This document shows, piece after piece, positions 8,839 to 17,815 of a stretch of 64,000 nucleotides of DNA (position 1 is the first letter of the stretch; each line of letters begins with the position of its first letter). The stretch lies in assembly GCF_025359345.1 (NCBI RefSeq), contig NZ_JANYGQ010000032.1, positions 310,001 through 374,000 on the forward strand. The letters run 5' to 3'. This stretch comes from Mucilaginibacter sp. Lineage in GTDB: Bacteria; Bacteroidota; Bacteroidia; Sphingobacteriales; Sphingobacteriaceae. The position numbers were made by a program, and so were the translations under genes. Under the pieces are notes generated by a model that saw only the letters and a list, made by a program, of their open reading frames with translations, did no database searches and had not been told where the DNA came from.

Positions 8839-10389
8839 ATGGCAACAGTAGCGCTCCACAGTACTGCCGGTAAATGGATAATGGTCTCTGCTATACTCGC
8901 TTCCTCTATGGCATTTATAGATGGCACGGCACTAAACGTGGTTTTACCTGCGCTGCAAAATAGCCTGCAAGCCTCGGGGGCCGATTTGTTTTGGATATTG
9001 AATGCTTACCTGTTGATGCTGGCATCACTGATATTGATAGGCGGCTCGCTAGGGGATAAGCTGGGCCGGAAAAAGATATTTATGGCCGGCATTTTTATTT
9101 TTATCTGCGGCTCGGCCTTGTGTGGCATTGCGCCGGGTGTTACTTATTTAATTGCGTTCAGGATATTACAGGGAATAGGCGGCGCATTGATGATTCCCGG
9201 CAGTCTTTCTCTTATTTCGTCCTCCATCAACCCGAATGAACGGGGCAAAGCGATTGGTACATGGTCGGCATTTACCACGGTAGTAACCATGGGGGGCCCT
9301 GTATTGGGCGGCGCATTGGCCGATGCCGGACTATGGCGGTATATTTTTTTTATCAATCTCCCCATAGGCGTCGCGGCTTTAATAATGCTTTGGTTTAAAG
9401 TTAACGAAACTAAAGATGAGGGTGTTGATCAGTCCCTTGATTTTCCGGGTGCTGTGGCTATTGCTTTTGGATTGGCTTTGGTAACCTTTGGCTTTTTGCG
9501 CGTTCCGGCCGTTGGCTGGGGTAGCTGGCAGGTGTATATCGCACTAACGGCTGGTGTTTTGTTTTTGATAGCCTTTGTAATTATTGAAAAAACAAGTAAA
9601 CACCCCATGATGCCTTTGCAGCTTTTTACCAACGCCATTTTTAGCGGCGCCAATTTGCTGACCTTATTTTTATATGCGGGGCTTGGGGCGGGTATGCTCT
9701 TTATGTCGTTAAATATGGTGCAGGTGCAGGGATACACCCAGTTACAGAGCGGGCTTACGTTTTTGCCATTTACCCTTATGATGATCAGCCTGGCACGTTT
9801 TGCCGGCGGGCTTGCCGATAAATTTGGCCCGCGGCTGCTTTTGATTTGCGGCCCGGCTGCAGCAGGCGCCGGTTTGCTGTTGCTTTCTTTTATTAAGCAA
9901 ACCGCCGGCCCCGGTGATTACTGGACAACCTTCTTCCCGGGGGTTATTATCTTTGGCTTGGGTATGTCGTTCACAGTGGCGCCTTTGACCGCCGCAGTAA
10001 TGGGGTCGGTTAGTGACCATTTTTCCGGCACCGCATCGGGCGTAAATAATGCTGTTTCGCGTATTGCCGGTGTGTTTGCTAACGCGATTTTTGGTGCGCT
10101 GGCCGTTTTGTTTTTTAGTGGCGCGCTGCAGCCGAGGTTAAAAGATGTGAACCTTAATTACCAGCAAAAGCAGGAGATTATGGCCCAGTCGTCAAATCTT
10201 GGGGATGCACATGTACCCTATGGCATCACTACCGACGAACAGACGATGAAGAAAATGTTCCACGAGAGTTTCATCAGTGCTTATGCCAAAATAATGCGTA
10301 CGTCAGCCGGGCTCGCGTTTTTAGGTGCTTTGATGGGTGCGGTTTTTATTAAGAAGTCCGGAAAGACGGGAAAGTCCGAAAGTCAGTAA
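8839..10389 (+). CDS. MFS transporter, DHA2 family (14-TM type)
   Basis: MAFIDGTALNVVLPALQNSL, GGSLGDKLGRKKIFMAGI, QGIGGALMIPGSLSLI. Confidence 0.9.
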   Translation: MATVALHSTAGKWIMVSAILASSMAFIDGTALNVVLPALQNSLQASGADLFWILNAYLLMLASLILIGGSLGDKLGRKKIFMAGIFIFICGSALCGIAPGVTYLIAFRILQGIGGALMIPGSLSLISSSINPNERGKAIGTWSAFTTVVTMGGPVLGGALADAGLWRYIFFINLPIGVAALIMLWFKVNETKDEGVDQSLDFPGAVAIAFGLALVTFGFLRVPAVGWGSWQVYIALTAGVLFLIAFVIIEKTSKHPMMPLQLFTNAIFSGANLLTLFLYAGLGAGMLFMSLNMVQVQGYTQLQSGLTFLPFTLMMISLARFAGGLADKFGPRLLLICGPAAAGAGLLLLSFIKQTAGPGDYWTTFFPGVIIFGLGMSFTVAPLTAAVMGSVSDHFSGTASGVNNAVSRIAGVFANAIFGALAVLFFSGALQPRLKDVNLNYQQKQEIMAQSSNLGDAHVPYGITTDEQTMKKMFHESFISAYAKIMRTSAGLAFLGALMGAVFIKKSGKTGKSESQ

Positions 10390-10482
10390 AGTCCGGAAGA
10401 CGGAAAAAGTATGAAGTCGACGGTTCTTTGCATTGCATTTTTTGGCTTGCGACTTTCGACTTAAGACTCTCGACTCAAGACT
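10354..10482. repeat. AAGTCCGAAAGTC-family iterated-word inverted repeat overlapping 3' end of the MFS gene
   Basis: AAGTCCGGAAAGACGGGAAAGTCCGAAAGTCAGTAAAGTCCGGAAGACGG ... GACTTTCGACTTAAGACTCTCGACTCAAGACTC. Confidence 0.75.
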
Positions 10483-10630
10483 CCCCCGAAAGGTGATATC
10501 AACATATTTAAAAACTACCAATAGTTATACTTTGCAGTGTTACTTTGAGGATAGTAAAATCTGCTTAAAAGATAACAACGCCTTTGTTTTGGGGCGACCG
10601 TCGATATAAAGAATTAACTAACACAATTTG

Positions 10631-13057
10631 ATGCCATCTCTCCAAAAGGTTTTTTGTTTGCTTTTTTTATCTTTATTATCATTAAGCGCATGGTGCCAGC
10701 CGGCAACAAGTAATATTTCCATTCTTATCGTAAATGAAAAATTGGAACCTGTTGATGGGGCTACAGTAAAATTGCTGAATAATACCAAACCTATAAAAAT
10801 TGTGGTTAGTAACTCCAACGGTAAAGCGCTGTTCGAAAACGTAAAAGCGGGGACTTATGCATTTATAATTACTTACACGGGTTATAAACCGCAAACTACC
10901 CGAAACTACAACCTGCCAACCGAAAGCATAGATACCATAAAATTACAACAGCTGAATGCCGTTTTGCAGCAGGTAGATGTAACTGCGCATGCGGCAACAA
11001 TTGAACAGCAAAAAGGCAAAGTGATAGTAAATGTTGACGCATCAGTAACAAATGCCGGGATCACGGTGCTGGAAGTCCTGGAAAAATCGCCCGGCGTAAC
11101 AGTCGACAAAAATGGCGGGATCGCTTTGCAGGGCAAAACAGGCGTGTTAATTACTATTGACGACAAGCCAACTTACCTGTCGGGCGCTGATCTGAATAAT
11201 TTGCTGAGCAGCATGAGCTCAACGCAGGTATCTCAAATAGAATTGATTGCAAACCCAACAGCGCGTTATGATGCAAGCGGCAATGCCGGTATCATCAACA
11301 TCAAAACAAAAAAGAATAAAATGCGGGGTTTTAACGGCTCGTTTACCACCAGCGTTGGCGAAGGCGTTTACCCTAAAAACAACAACAGCCTGGTGTTGAA
11401 TTACCGGGTAGGCAAAATAAACACCTTTTTCAATTACAACGTTAATATTGTTCAGTACTTAACGGACTTGTATGCCCTGCGCAAATATTATGATGAAACC
11501 GGCAATCTTACTTCGCAGCTGAAGCAACCCTCATATTTTAAAGGCACCTTTGTTAATAACACGGTTAAAACCGGGCTCGATTATTACGTAGGACCAAAAA
11601 CTACTATTGGCTTTGTGCTTGGCGGAACCCTCATACACCGCTCAGGAAATAACACGGCTACTGCGAGTTGGCTGAACCCTGCCGGGGCCGTTGACTCAGC
11701 CATTTTTACAGGTAACAACAACACCAACCGCTTTAAAAACGGTTCTGCTAATTTAAATTTGAGACACACCATATCCGATTCACAGGATTTAGCTGCAGAT
11801 TTCGATTACCTGCATTATAGTATAAGCAGCCTGCAGGATTTTACCAACCATCTTTTGGCACCTGAAGGCTATACCGAAGAGTCGCACAGCGACATCCCGA
11901 CGACTATAAACATCGCCTCTGGCAAGGTTGATTACACCTTAAAGGTTGATAAAAACAGCACTTTCGAGGCGGGTGTAAAATCATCACAAAGCAATACTGA
12001 TAACCTGGCAGCGTATCAAAACCTGGTTGGCGGCCAGTGGGTTGATGATAACACCAAAAGCAATCACTTTTTATACCACGAAAACATCAGCGCAGTATAC
12101 AGTTCGATTGAGAAAAAACTGGATAAGGTAACTATACAGGCTGGCGTTCGATATGAACACACGGGTTACAGGGCGCACCAATTGGGTAATGCTATCCAAA
12201 AGGACTCGGCTTTTTCGCGCAACTACGGCCAGTTTTTCCCAAGCGGCTACATTAGCTACCAGGCCGATACGGCAAACAGTTTTACGCTTACCGCCAGCCG
12301 CCGTATCGACAGGCCGGTATTTCAAAACCTTAACCCGTTTTATTTCATCATTAATAAATATACCTACCAAACCGGTAATGCCTACCTGCTTCCGCAATAC
12401 AGCTGGAACCTGGAACTGACGCATCAGTATAAACAATTGCTCACCACGTCAATATCATACAGCACCATTAAAAACTATTTTTCGCAGTTGTTTTTGGCTG
12501 ATACCGCTAAGGGCATATTACTGTATTCGCAGGGTAACGTGGGTAAAACTTATACTATTGGCTTGTCCATGGCATTGAATTTATCCCCAACGGATTGGTG
12601 GTCGGTCACTACGCAGGCAACCTATACTTACAAACGGTTGAAAGGGTTTAACGGGAATGATTTTACCAGCAATATCAATCAGCTCAATATGAGCGCCAAT
12701 AACCAGTTTAAGCTGGGTAAAACCTACACCGCCGAAATTTCAGGTTTTTACACCACCAAAGCCAGGAACGATGTGCAGGAGCTGTTGTATCCAACAGGTC
12801 AGCTATCGGCAGGTATTTCCAGGCCTGTACTGAATAAGAAGGGCACTTTGAGGTTTACCGCCCGCGATATTTTCCATACCAACGCCATGGAAGGCTTTAC
12901 CTCGTTCCCTAACGCAACTGAATATTTTATCATTCATCGCGATAGCAGGGTGTATACGGTGTCATTTACTTACCGTTTTGGCAAAACCTACAAAACCACC
13001 AAACGAACCGATGGCAGCGCCACCGAAGAAATGGAAAGGGTAGGGACCGGCGGCTAA
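10631..13057 (+). CDS. TonB-dependent receptor-like outer membrane beta-barrel protein
   Basis: Signal peptide, carboxypeptidase-regulatory-like N-domain, plug IELIANPTARYDASGNAGIINIKTKK, C-terminal VYTVSFTYRFG. Confidence 0.88.
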   Translation: MPSLQKVFCLLFLSLLSLSAWCQPATSNISILIVNEKLEPVDGATVKLLNNTKPIKIVVSNSNGKALFENVKAGTYAFIITYTGYKPQTTRNYNLPTESIDTIKLQQLNAVLQQVDVTAHAATIEQQKGKVIVNVDASVTNAGITVLEVLEKSPGVTVDKNGGIALQGKTGVLITIDDKPTYLSGADLNNLLSSMSSTQVSQIELIANPTARYDASGNAGIINIKTKKNKMRGFNGSFTTSVGEGVYPKNNNSLVLNYRVGKINTFFNYNVNIVQYLTDLYALRKYYDETGNLTSQLKQPSYFKGTFVNNTVKTGLDYYVGPKTTIGFVLGGTLIHRSGNNTATASWLNPAGAVDSAIFTGNNNTNRFKNGSANLNLRHTISDSQDLAADFDYLHYSISSLQDFTNHLLAPEGYTEESHSDIPTTINIASGKVDYTLKVDKNSTFEAGVKSSQSNTDNLAAYQNLVGGQWVDDNTKSNHFLYHENISAVYSSIEKKLDKVTIQAGVRYEHTGYRAHQLGNAIQKDSAFSRNYGQFFPSGYISYQADTANSFTLTASRRIDRPVFQNLNPFYFIINKYTYQTGNAYLLPQYSWNLELTHQYKQLLTTSISYSTIKNYFSQLFLADTAKGILLYSQGNVGKTYTIGLSMALNLSPTDWWSVTTQATYTYKRLKGFNGNDFTSNINQLNMSANNQFKLGKTYTAEISGFYTTKARNDVQELLYPTGQLSAGISRPVLNKKGTLRFTARDIFHTNAMEGFTSFPNATEYFIIHRDSRVYTVSFTYRFGKTYKTTKRTDGSATEEMERVGTGG

Positions 13058-13062
13058 CGAAA

Positions 13063-13150
13063 AATTTGAATATCAAATAATGAATATTGAATTTCGAACG
13101 CTGAAGTTTCTTACCTCATTACTCAATATTTGTTATTCGGTTTTCAAATT
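13063..13150. repeat. GAATATTGAAT-family iterated-word inverted repeat
   Basis: AATTTGAATATCAAATAATGAATATTGAATTT vs CCTCATTACTCAATATTTGTTATTCGGTTTTCAAATT. Confidence 0.65.
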
Positions 13151-13175
13151 AAAATCCGTCCGATTTGCAAATTTT

Positions 13176-13240
13176 GGAGCGTTCCAGCGTTCCATTTTTC
13201 TACGCGGAACACCTGGAACGCTGTGAAACATGCTGATTTT
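13176..13240. repeat. GGAACGCTG/GTTCCAGCG-family inverted repeat, copy 1
   Basis: GCGTTCCAGCGTTCC ... GGAACACCTGGAACGCTGTGAAACATGCTGATT. Confidence 0.65.
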
Positions 13241-13332
13241 CAATGTCTCCAGTTTTGCCTTGCAGTTAAGATAGGGCTAATGAAAAAGAGAATGCGTTGA
13301 AACTCACCATTCTCAATCCACAACTCACCACA

Positions 13333-13710
13333 CTATTCCCCGCTCAATATCTCGATCACCCCGAAAACTGAAGGCCCCCGCAGTACCAAAATTTTACTGG
13401 AATTAAAGCTTTCCTGCACGTTAGTACGTTTGTCTTCAACAGTCGCAAAAATTTGGGTGGTATCTGTTTCAATCCACCAGTCGTTGGGTACTCTTATTTT
13501 AACCTCGCCAAATCCCTGCTGAATATCGAGGATGGCTACGCCGGCAAGATCGGCGTGGGTAAAGTCAAGTTCGGTGTTGCCAAAAAGCTGGCCTACCTGT
13601 CCGCCGCGAAAATCTTTTGAAAGGATAGTTTTTTTAACGCCGCCAAAAACGGTAGTGGTGTTTATATAATCGTCCGGATTGGCGAATGCGTATGCTGAGT
13701 GAGTGTTCAT
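13333..13710 (-). CDS. LiaF-like (cell wall-active antibiotics response, DUF2154-type) protein
   Basis: VFGGVKKTILSKDFRGGQVGQLFGNTELDFTHADL.GVAILDIQQGFGEVKIRVPNDW. Confidence 0.7.
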   Translation of the reverse strand: MNTHSAYAFANPDDYINTTTVFGGVKKTILSKDFRGGQVGQLFGNTELDFTHADLAGVAILDIQQGFGEVKIRVPNDWWIETDTTQIFATVEDKRTNVQESFNSSKILVLRGPSVFGVIEILSGE

Positions 13711-13790
13711 GATTGTTAAATTTTAATGTTAATCAAAACTAACACAAGCGGCTAAGGATGAGAAGGTAAACCTTGCCGGCGGAGGTAAGA

Positions 13791-13822
13791 TGTCGGTAAA
13801 TTATGGTTTTGTGTCGGCGAAC
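13791..13822 (-). promoter_or_regulatory. Putative regulatory motif copy 1, ~80 nt upstream of the LiaF-like gene
   Basis: tgtcggtaaattatggttttgtgtcggcgaac; matches 14201-14232 at about 22 of 30 positions and the same distance from its gene start. Confidence 0.5.
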
Positions 13823-13873
13823 AGGCAAATGTAGTTTTGGCCGGCGTTACGGGTCAAAATACAGGCAACAAAA

Positions 13874-13894
13874 AAGCCGCTCAACTGGCGGCTT
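13874..13894 (-). terminator. Rho-independent terminator for the 13924..14121 minus-strand gene
   Basis: AAGCCGC TCAACTG GCGGCTT with T-run on minus strand. Confidence 0.75.
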
Positions 13895-13923
13895 GTGGCA
13901 TGCGTTACCGGCATTTGAATGGA

Positions 13924-14121
13924 TTACCCAAACATGCCGATAAACAGTTCGGCGGTATCGGTTTCTATGCGCCAGTTCCAGGTGTTTAACTTAGTATCGT
14001 TGGTTTTTAAATGGCGGATTTTAGCGCCAACCGATGGCGATTCGCTTTTTATATTGCTTTTGTTGCTGTTTGTATCTATAGAGTTACCGCTGGTGGTAAC
14101 TGTTGTTGTATGCTTATTCAT
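13924..14121 (-). CDS. Small hypothetical protein
   Basis: 65 aa ORF with its own terminator and an upstream motif shared with the 13333..13710 gene; C-terminal WNWRIETDTAELF resembles DWWIETDTTQIF of the LiaF-like protein. Confidence 0.55.
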   Translation of the reverse strand: MNKHTTTVTTSGNSIDTNSNKSNIKSESPSVGAKIRHLKTNDTKLNTWNWRIETDTAELFIGMFG

Positions 14122-14200
14122 GGCCCTGTTATTTAATAAAAATCAAAAATAGGCCAGCGATCGTGCAAGTTGAAAGGGAAATCTGCAGAGAATAATTACA

Positions 14201-14232
14201 AGTCGGTGAATGACGGTTTTTAATCGGCGGAA
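14201..14232 (-). promoter_or_regulatory. Putative regulatory motif copy 2, ~79 nt upstream of 13924..14121
   Basis: agtcggtgaatgacggtttttaatcggcggaa. Confidence 0.5.
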
Positions 14233-14250
14233 TTCGCTGGCCGGTAATAT

Positions 14251-14283
14251 AAAAGCCTGTCAACTTTCGCTGAAAGGCTTTTA
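14251..14283 (-). terminator. Rho-independent terminator downstream of the second M28 peptidase
   Basis: AAAAGCCT...AGGCTTTT arms. Confidence 0.75.
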
Positions 14284-14302
14284 TATGCATTAATTCGTTC
14301 GT

Positions 14303-15865
14303 TTATTTATTATCCAATCCACCTCTCCTTGTCGCTTTCACAGGCGTAGGCCATTTCACCCCTTCAACTTTTATATTTTTTGTTTTATCAGGGTCTTCGC
14401 TGGCCATGTAGGCCATTATTGCTGCAAGCATGGCGTTGCTCCGCAGGTCGTCGAAAACAATTTTGTCGTAGGTATCGCGGTTAGTATGCCATGTATACGC
14501 GCCGTACGACCAGTTAAGCGAACCCAGCGAAAAACCCGGTGCGCCCACAGCATCAAACGATGCAAAGTCGGAGCCTCCACCGCCCGGTGAGCCGGGGAAG
14601 TTAGTTTTAATTCGATTTTTTAAGGTATCGGGCACGGCAGCAAGCCAGCGGCCAAGGTAGTCTTTGGAATCAACATAGCCCGCGCCGCCAAGATTTACCA
14701 CGCGACCGGTGCCGTTATCCTGGTTAAACAATGCCTGCAGGTTCTTTACAATTTCGGGATGGTCTTCTACAAATGCTCGCGAACCGTTGAGGCCTTCTTC
14801 CTCGCTGCCCCAATGGCCAACCAATATTGTGCGTTTAGGGTGCGGGTAATATTTCTTTAAAAGACGCATCGCTTCCATCATCGTCAGTGTTCCGGTGCCG
14901 TTATCGGTAGCGCCGGTGCCGCCATCCCATGAGTCGAAGTGGGCGCTCAGCATTACGTACTCGTCCGGCTTTTCGGTGCCTTTTATTTCGGCGATGGTAT
15001 TAAATGTTGGTACCACACCCAGTTCCTTCGATTCGGTGTGCATGCTGATCATCGGTTTATCGCCCGATTCGGCCAAACGGTAAATCATGCAATAATCTTC
15101 CAGCGCCACATCAACTGTAGGCACAATTTTAGTATAGGCGCTGAATATCTTATCGACCCCAAATCCTGCCGACCAGTTATTGGTAATTATACCCACAGCT
15201 CCGGCATTTTCCAGTGCTACAGGCAAAGTACGGGTGGTAAATCCTGTTTTTTTGATGCGGTTTTTCCAGGCATCGGTAAGTGCAGTGCGATCTTTCTTCA
15301 TTTTGTCGAAAGAGGTCGGCGTAGCAAACTCCTTCCAGTTATCGTCGGGCCGGCCTGTCGGCTGGCATACAGATATCATTACAAATTTGCCTTTGGCATT
15401 TGGCAGCCATTGCTGAAAGGCTACTGAGTCGGTCACGTCAGGAAGTATTATTACCTCTGCTGTAACGGTCTTTTTACCCATTCCCGGGCTCCACGCCAGT
15501 TGCGTTCCTTCCAGCGATTTTACGCGGGGCGACACCATGTCGATATGCGATACGCCGCGTTCCCAGCCGCGCCATTCGCCCCACTTTTCGTTATGGGCGT
15601 CTATACCCCAGGTTTTGTATTTGGCAACCGCCCAGTCGTTTGCCTGTTTCATTTGCGGTGTGCCCACAAGCCGCGGGCCGATACCATCAAATAACTGGTG
15701 AGCCAGCAGCTCAAGCTGCGAATGATTGGTTTCTTCGGCCATAATGCTGTCAATAACAGGCTTATTTTGTGCCGATGCAATACTGCCGCAAAGTGCAATA
15801 CCTAAAGCAACAGGTATTACTTTTTGCCAAATGGCTAGGATAGGGTGGTGGTTAGCATTTTTCAT
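14303..15865 (-). CDS. M28 family metallopeptidase, secreted (paralogue)
   Basis: LSAHFDSWDGGTGATDNGTG, HWGSEEEGLNGSRAF, GGGGSDFASFDAVGAPGFSLGS. Confidence 0.87.
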   Translation of the reverse strand: MKNANHHPILAIWQKVIPVALGIALCGSIASAQNKPVIDSIMAEETNHSQLELLAHQLFDGIGPRLVGTPQMKQANDWAVAKYKTWGIDAHNEKWGEWRGWERGVSHIDMVSPRVKSLEGTQLAWSPGMGKKTVTAEVIILPDVTDSVAFQQWLPNAKGKFVMISVCQPTGRPDDNWKEFATPTSFDKMKKDRTALTDAWKNRIKKTGFTTRTLPVALENAGAVGIITNNWSAGFGVDKIFSAYTKIVPTVDVALEDYCMIYRLAESGDKPMISMHTESKELGVVPTFNTIAEIKGTEKPDEYVMLSAHFDSWDGGTGATDNGTGTLTMMEAMRLLKKYYPHPKRTILVGHWGSEEEGLNGSRAFVEDHPEIVKNLQALFNQDNGTGRVVNLGGAGYVDSKDYLGRWLAAVPDTLKNRIKTNFPGSPGGGGSDFASFDAVGAPGFSLGSLNWSYGAYTWHTNRDTYDKIVFDDLRSNAMLAAIMAYMASEDPDKTKNIKVEGVKWPTPVKATRRGGLDNK

Positions 15866-16009
15866 AATTCTAAGATATTAAAATGCTGCCATGTAATAGT
15901 TTTGCTATACTATTTTTACACTACAGACCCTAAAATTAGGGATTTTCACTATCAAAACGAAGTATTTACTTTTACCTTAGTTTCCGGTTATCTTAAAGCC
16001 TTCAATCCA

Positions 16010-17143
16010 ATGAAAAATCCTAAATATCTATTGCTGTTATTAGCAAACCTGTTTGCTTTCAGCCTGTTTGCCAAACCCGGTGCCGATAGCCTTTACAGTG
16101 TAAAAGGCTTTGCCATAGCTGCCCCGCGACCAAATGGCGTGGCCGATTTTGTGAAGTTTATAAATGAAGAACTGGCACCGCGCAAGATAAATACATTAAT
16201 ACTGCGCGTGGATTATAATTACCAGTTTAAAAGCCACCCGGAATTGCGGGATTCTGTCGCTCTTTCAAAAAGTGATGTCAAGAAAATAGTTGAGGCGTGT
16301 AAAAAGAATAACATCAGCATAATACCACAGATAAACCTTTTAGGGCACCAATCTTGGGCGGCTAAATTAGGTAGTTTGTTGAAGGTTTATCCCGAGTTTG
16401 ATGAAACCCCATGGGTAAAAATGCCGGCCACGGCAGCCGAATATAAATGGCCAAATGCCGATGGCCTGTATTGCAAAAGCTATTGCCCGTTGCACCCGGG
16501 GGTGCATAAGGTTGTTTTCGAGGTAATAGACGAGGTACTGGATGTATTTGAAGCAAGTGCTTTCCACGCCGGTATGGATGAAGTATTTTATTTGGGCGAT
16601 GATAAGTGCCCGCGTTGTGCAGGTCGGGATAAAGCGGTGTTGTTTGCCAACGAAGTACAAACCATCCGCGACCATCTTGCCGAAAAAGGCCGCGAGCTCT
16701 GGATTTGGGGCGATCGCCTGATTGACGGCCGCACAACCGGCATAGGGGAGTGGGCTGCAAGCTACAACGATACCTATAAGGCGATAGAATTGATCCCCCG
16801 GGATGTGGTAATTTGCGACTGGCAATACGACCGCGACAACCAAACCGCCGTTTATTTCGCTATGAAAGGCCTGCGCGTAGTAACCTGCGCCTGGAATCGT
16901 CCGCAGGTAGCACTGAGCCAGGTGGAAAACTACTACCGCGCAAGGGCGACATCAGGCAAGGAACTTAAACCACGTTTTTACGGGATGGCTGAAACTATAT
17001 GGTCGTCGCCGAGCCAGTTTTTGGATGGCTATTATGGCCGCGTTGCTAACCCGCAGGGCGGTGACAATACGCCGTGGAATACATTTAAGGTTATGTTTGA
17101 TAAGATGGGGCAGTTGGAGCAGCAGGCGCCGGCAACTAAGTAA
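16010..17143 (+). CDS. GH20-like glycoside hydrolase (beta-hexosaminidase-like TIM barrel)
   Basis: Signal peptide; IPQINLLGHQSW, FHAGMDEVFYLG (HxGxDE), WIWGDRLIDG. Confidence 0.75.
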   Translation: MKNPKYLLLLLANLFAFSLFAKPGADSLYSVKGFAIAAPRPNGVADFVKFINEELAPRKINTLILRVDYNYQFKSHPELRDSVALSKSDVKKIVEACKKNNISIIPQINLLGHQSWAAKLGSLLKVYPEFDETPWVKMPATAAEYKWPNADGLYCKSYCPLHPGVHKVVFEVIDEVLDVFEASAFHAGMDEVFYLGDDKCPRCAGRDKAVLFANEVQTIRDHLAEKGRELWIWGDRLIDGRTTGIGEWAASYNDTYKAIELIPRDVVICDWQYDRDNQTAVYFAMKGLRVVTCAWNRPQVALSQVENYYRARATSGKELKPRFYGMAETIWSSPSQFLDGYYGRVANPQGGDNTPWNTFKVMFDKMGQLEQQAPATK

Positions 17144-17311
17144 TATCTGAACGTCACCGTTCCCGCAGGGTCTGTCAGAGACGACCCTGCGGTGGATGCC
17201 TATCAGGGTGTGAAATAATCAGGCTTCATTTCAATTAAACAAATTCCCGTTAGCCACAACGGTAAAGCAAGGGCGTAGTATGCAGACCCTAGGAAAGATA
17301 ACTAATTTATA

Positions 17312-17352
17312 TTTCAATAGATATTGAAAGTTCAATATATTTATTACATTTG
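17312..17352 (+). promoter_or_regulatory. Promoter (TTG-N18-TACATTTG) overlapped by palindromic operator TTTCAATA-GA-TATTGAAA
   Basis: TTG 17324-17326, TACATTTG 17345-17352; perfect palindrome 17312-17329 covers the -33 element. Confidence 0.65.
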
Positions 17353-17379
17353 TATCGAAATTTAACCTCATCAATACAA

Positions 17380-17814
17380 ATGGAACTCAGCAAAACAATT
17401 ATTCAACAACTCATTTACCTCGCCGGTCTTGCTCAAGTGGCGTTGATTATTGGTAGCTTGTTTATTCCAAAAGTACTTGGTTGGAAAAAAGAACTTGTAA
17501 AAGTTCAGCCATTAATTAAACAGATGTTTTGGACGTATGCCGCTTATATTCTCGTCATAAACCTTTGTTTCGGCTTACTTTCTATGTTCGATTACAGGGA
17601 GCTAACCAACGGCTCAAACCTTGCAATAATTATTAACGGATTTATCGCCGCTTATTGGGTGTCACGGGTTTTAATCCAATTCTTTTATTTCGACAGGTCT
17701 AACTTTCCCGCGGGAAAATTGAACAAGCTGGCCGAAGTAGTTTTAGTATTATTATTTATTTCGCTCAGTGCGGTTTACGGTCTTGCGTTTTATTTTAATC
17801 TTCATCAAAACTAG
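17380..17814 (+). CDS. Hypothetical 4-TM membrane protein
   Basis: MELSKTIIQQLIYLAGLAQVALIIGSLFIPKVLGW...; start trimmed to 17380. Confidence 0.7.
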   Translation: MELSKTIIQQLIYLAGLAQVALIIGSLFIPKVLGWKKELVKVQPLIKQMFWTYAAYILVINLCFGLLSMFDYRELTNGSNLAIIINGFIAAYWVSRVLIQFFYFDRSNFPAGKLNKLAEVVLVLLFISLSAVYGLAFYFNLHQN

Positions 17815-17815
17815 C

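Noticed and set aside
10354-10482. CRISPR-like array
   Set aside because: Words are reiterated but irregular, with no constant spacers or repeat length; no cas genes in the window.
14939-15427. 162-aa plus-strand ORF
   Set aside because: Antisense to the second M28 peptidase.
1530-15865. The two M28 peptidases as evidence of a recent segmental duplication
   Set aside because: They share fold motifs but differ widely in sequence and neighbours; multiple M28 paralogues seem ordinary in this group.
16362-16843. Two minus-strand ORFs of 132 and 158 aa
   Set aside because: Shadow ORFs antisense to the GH20-like gene.
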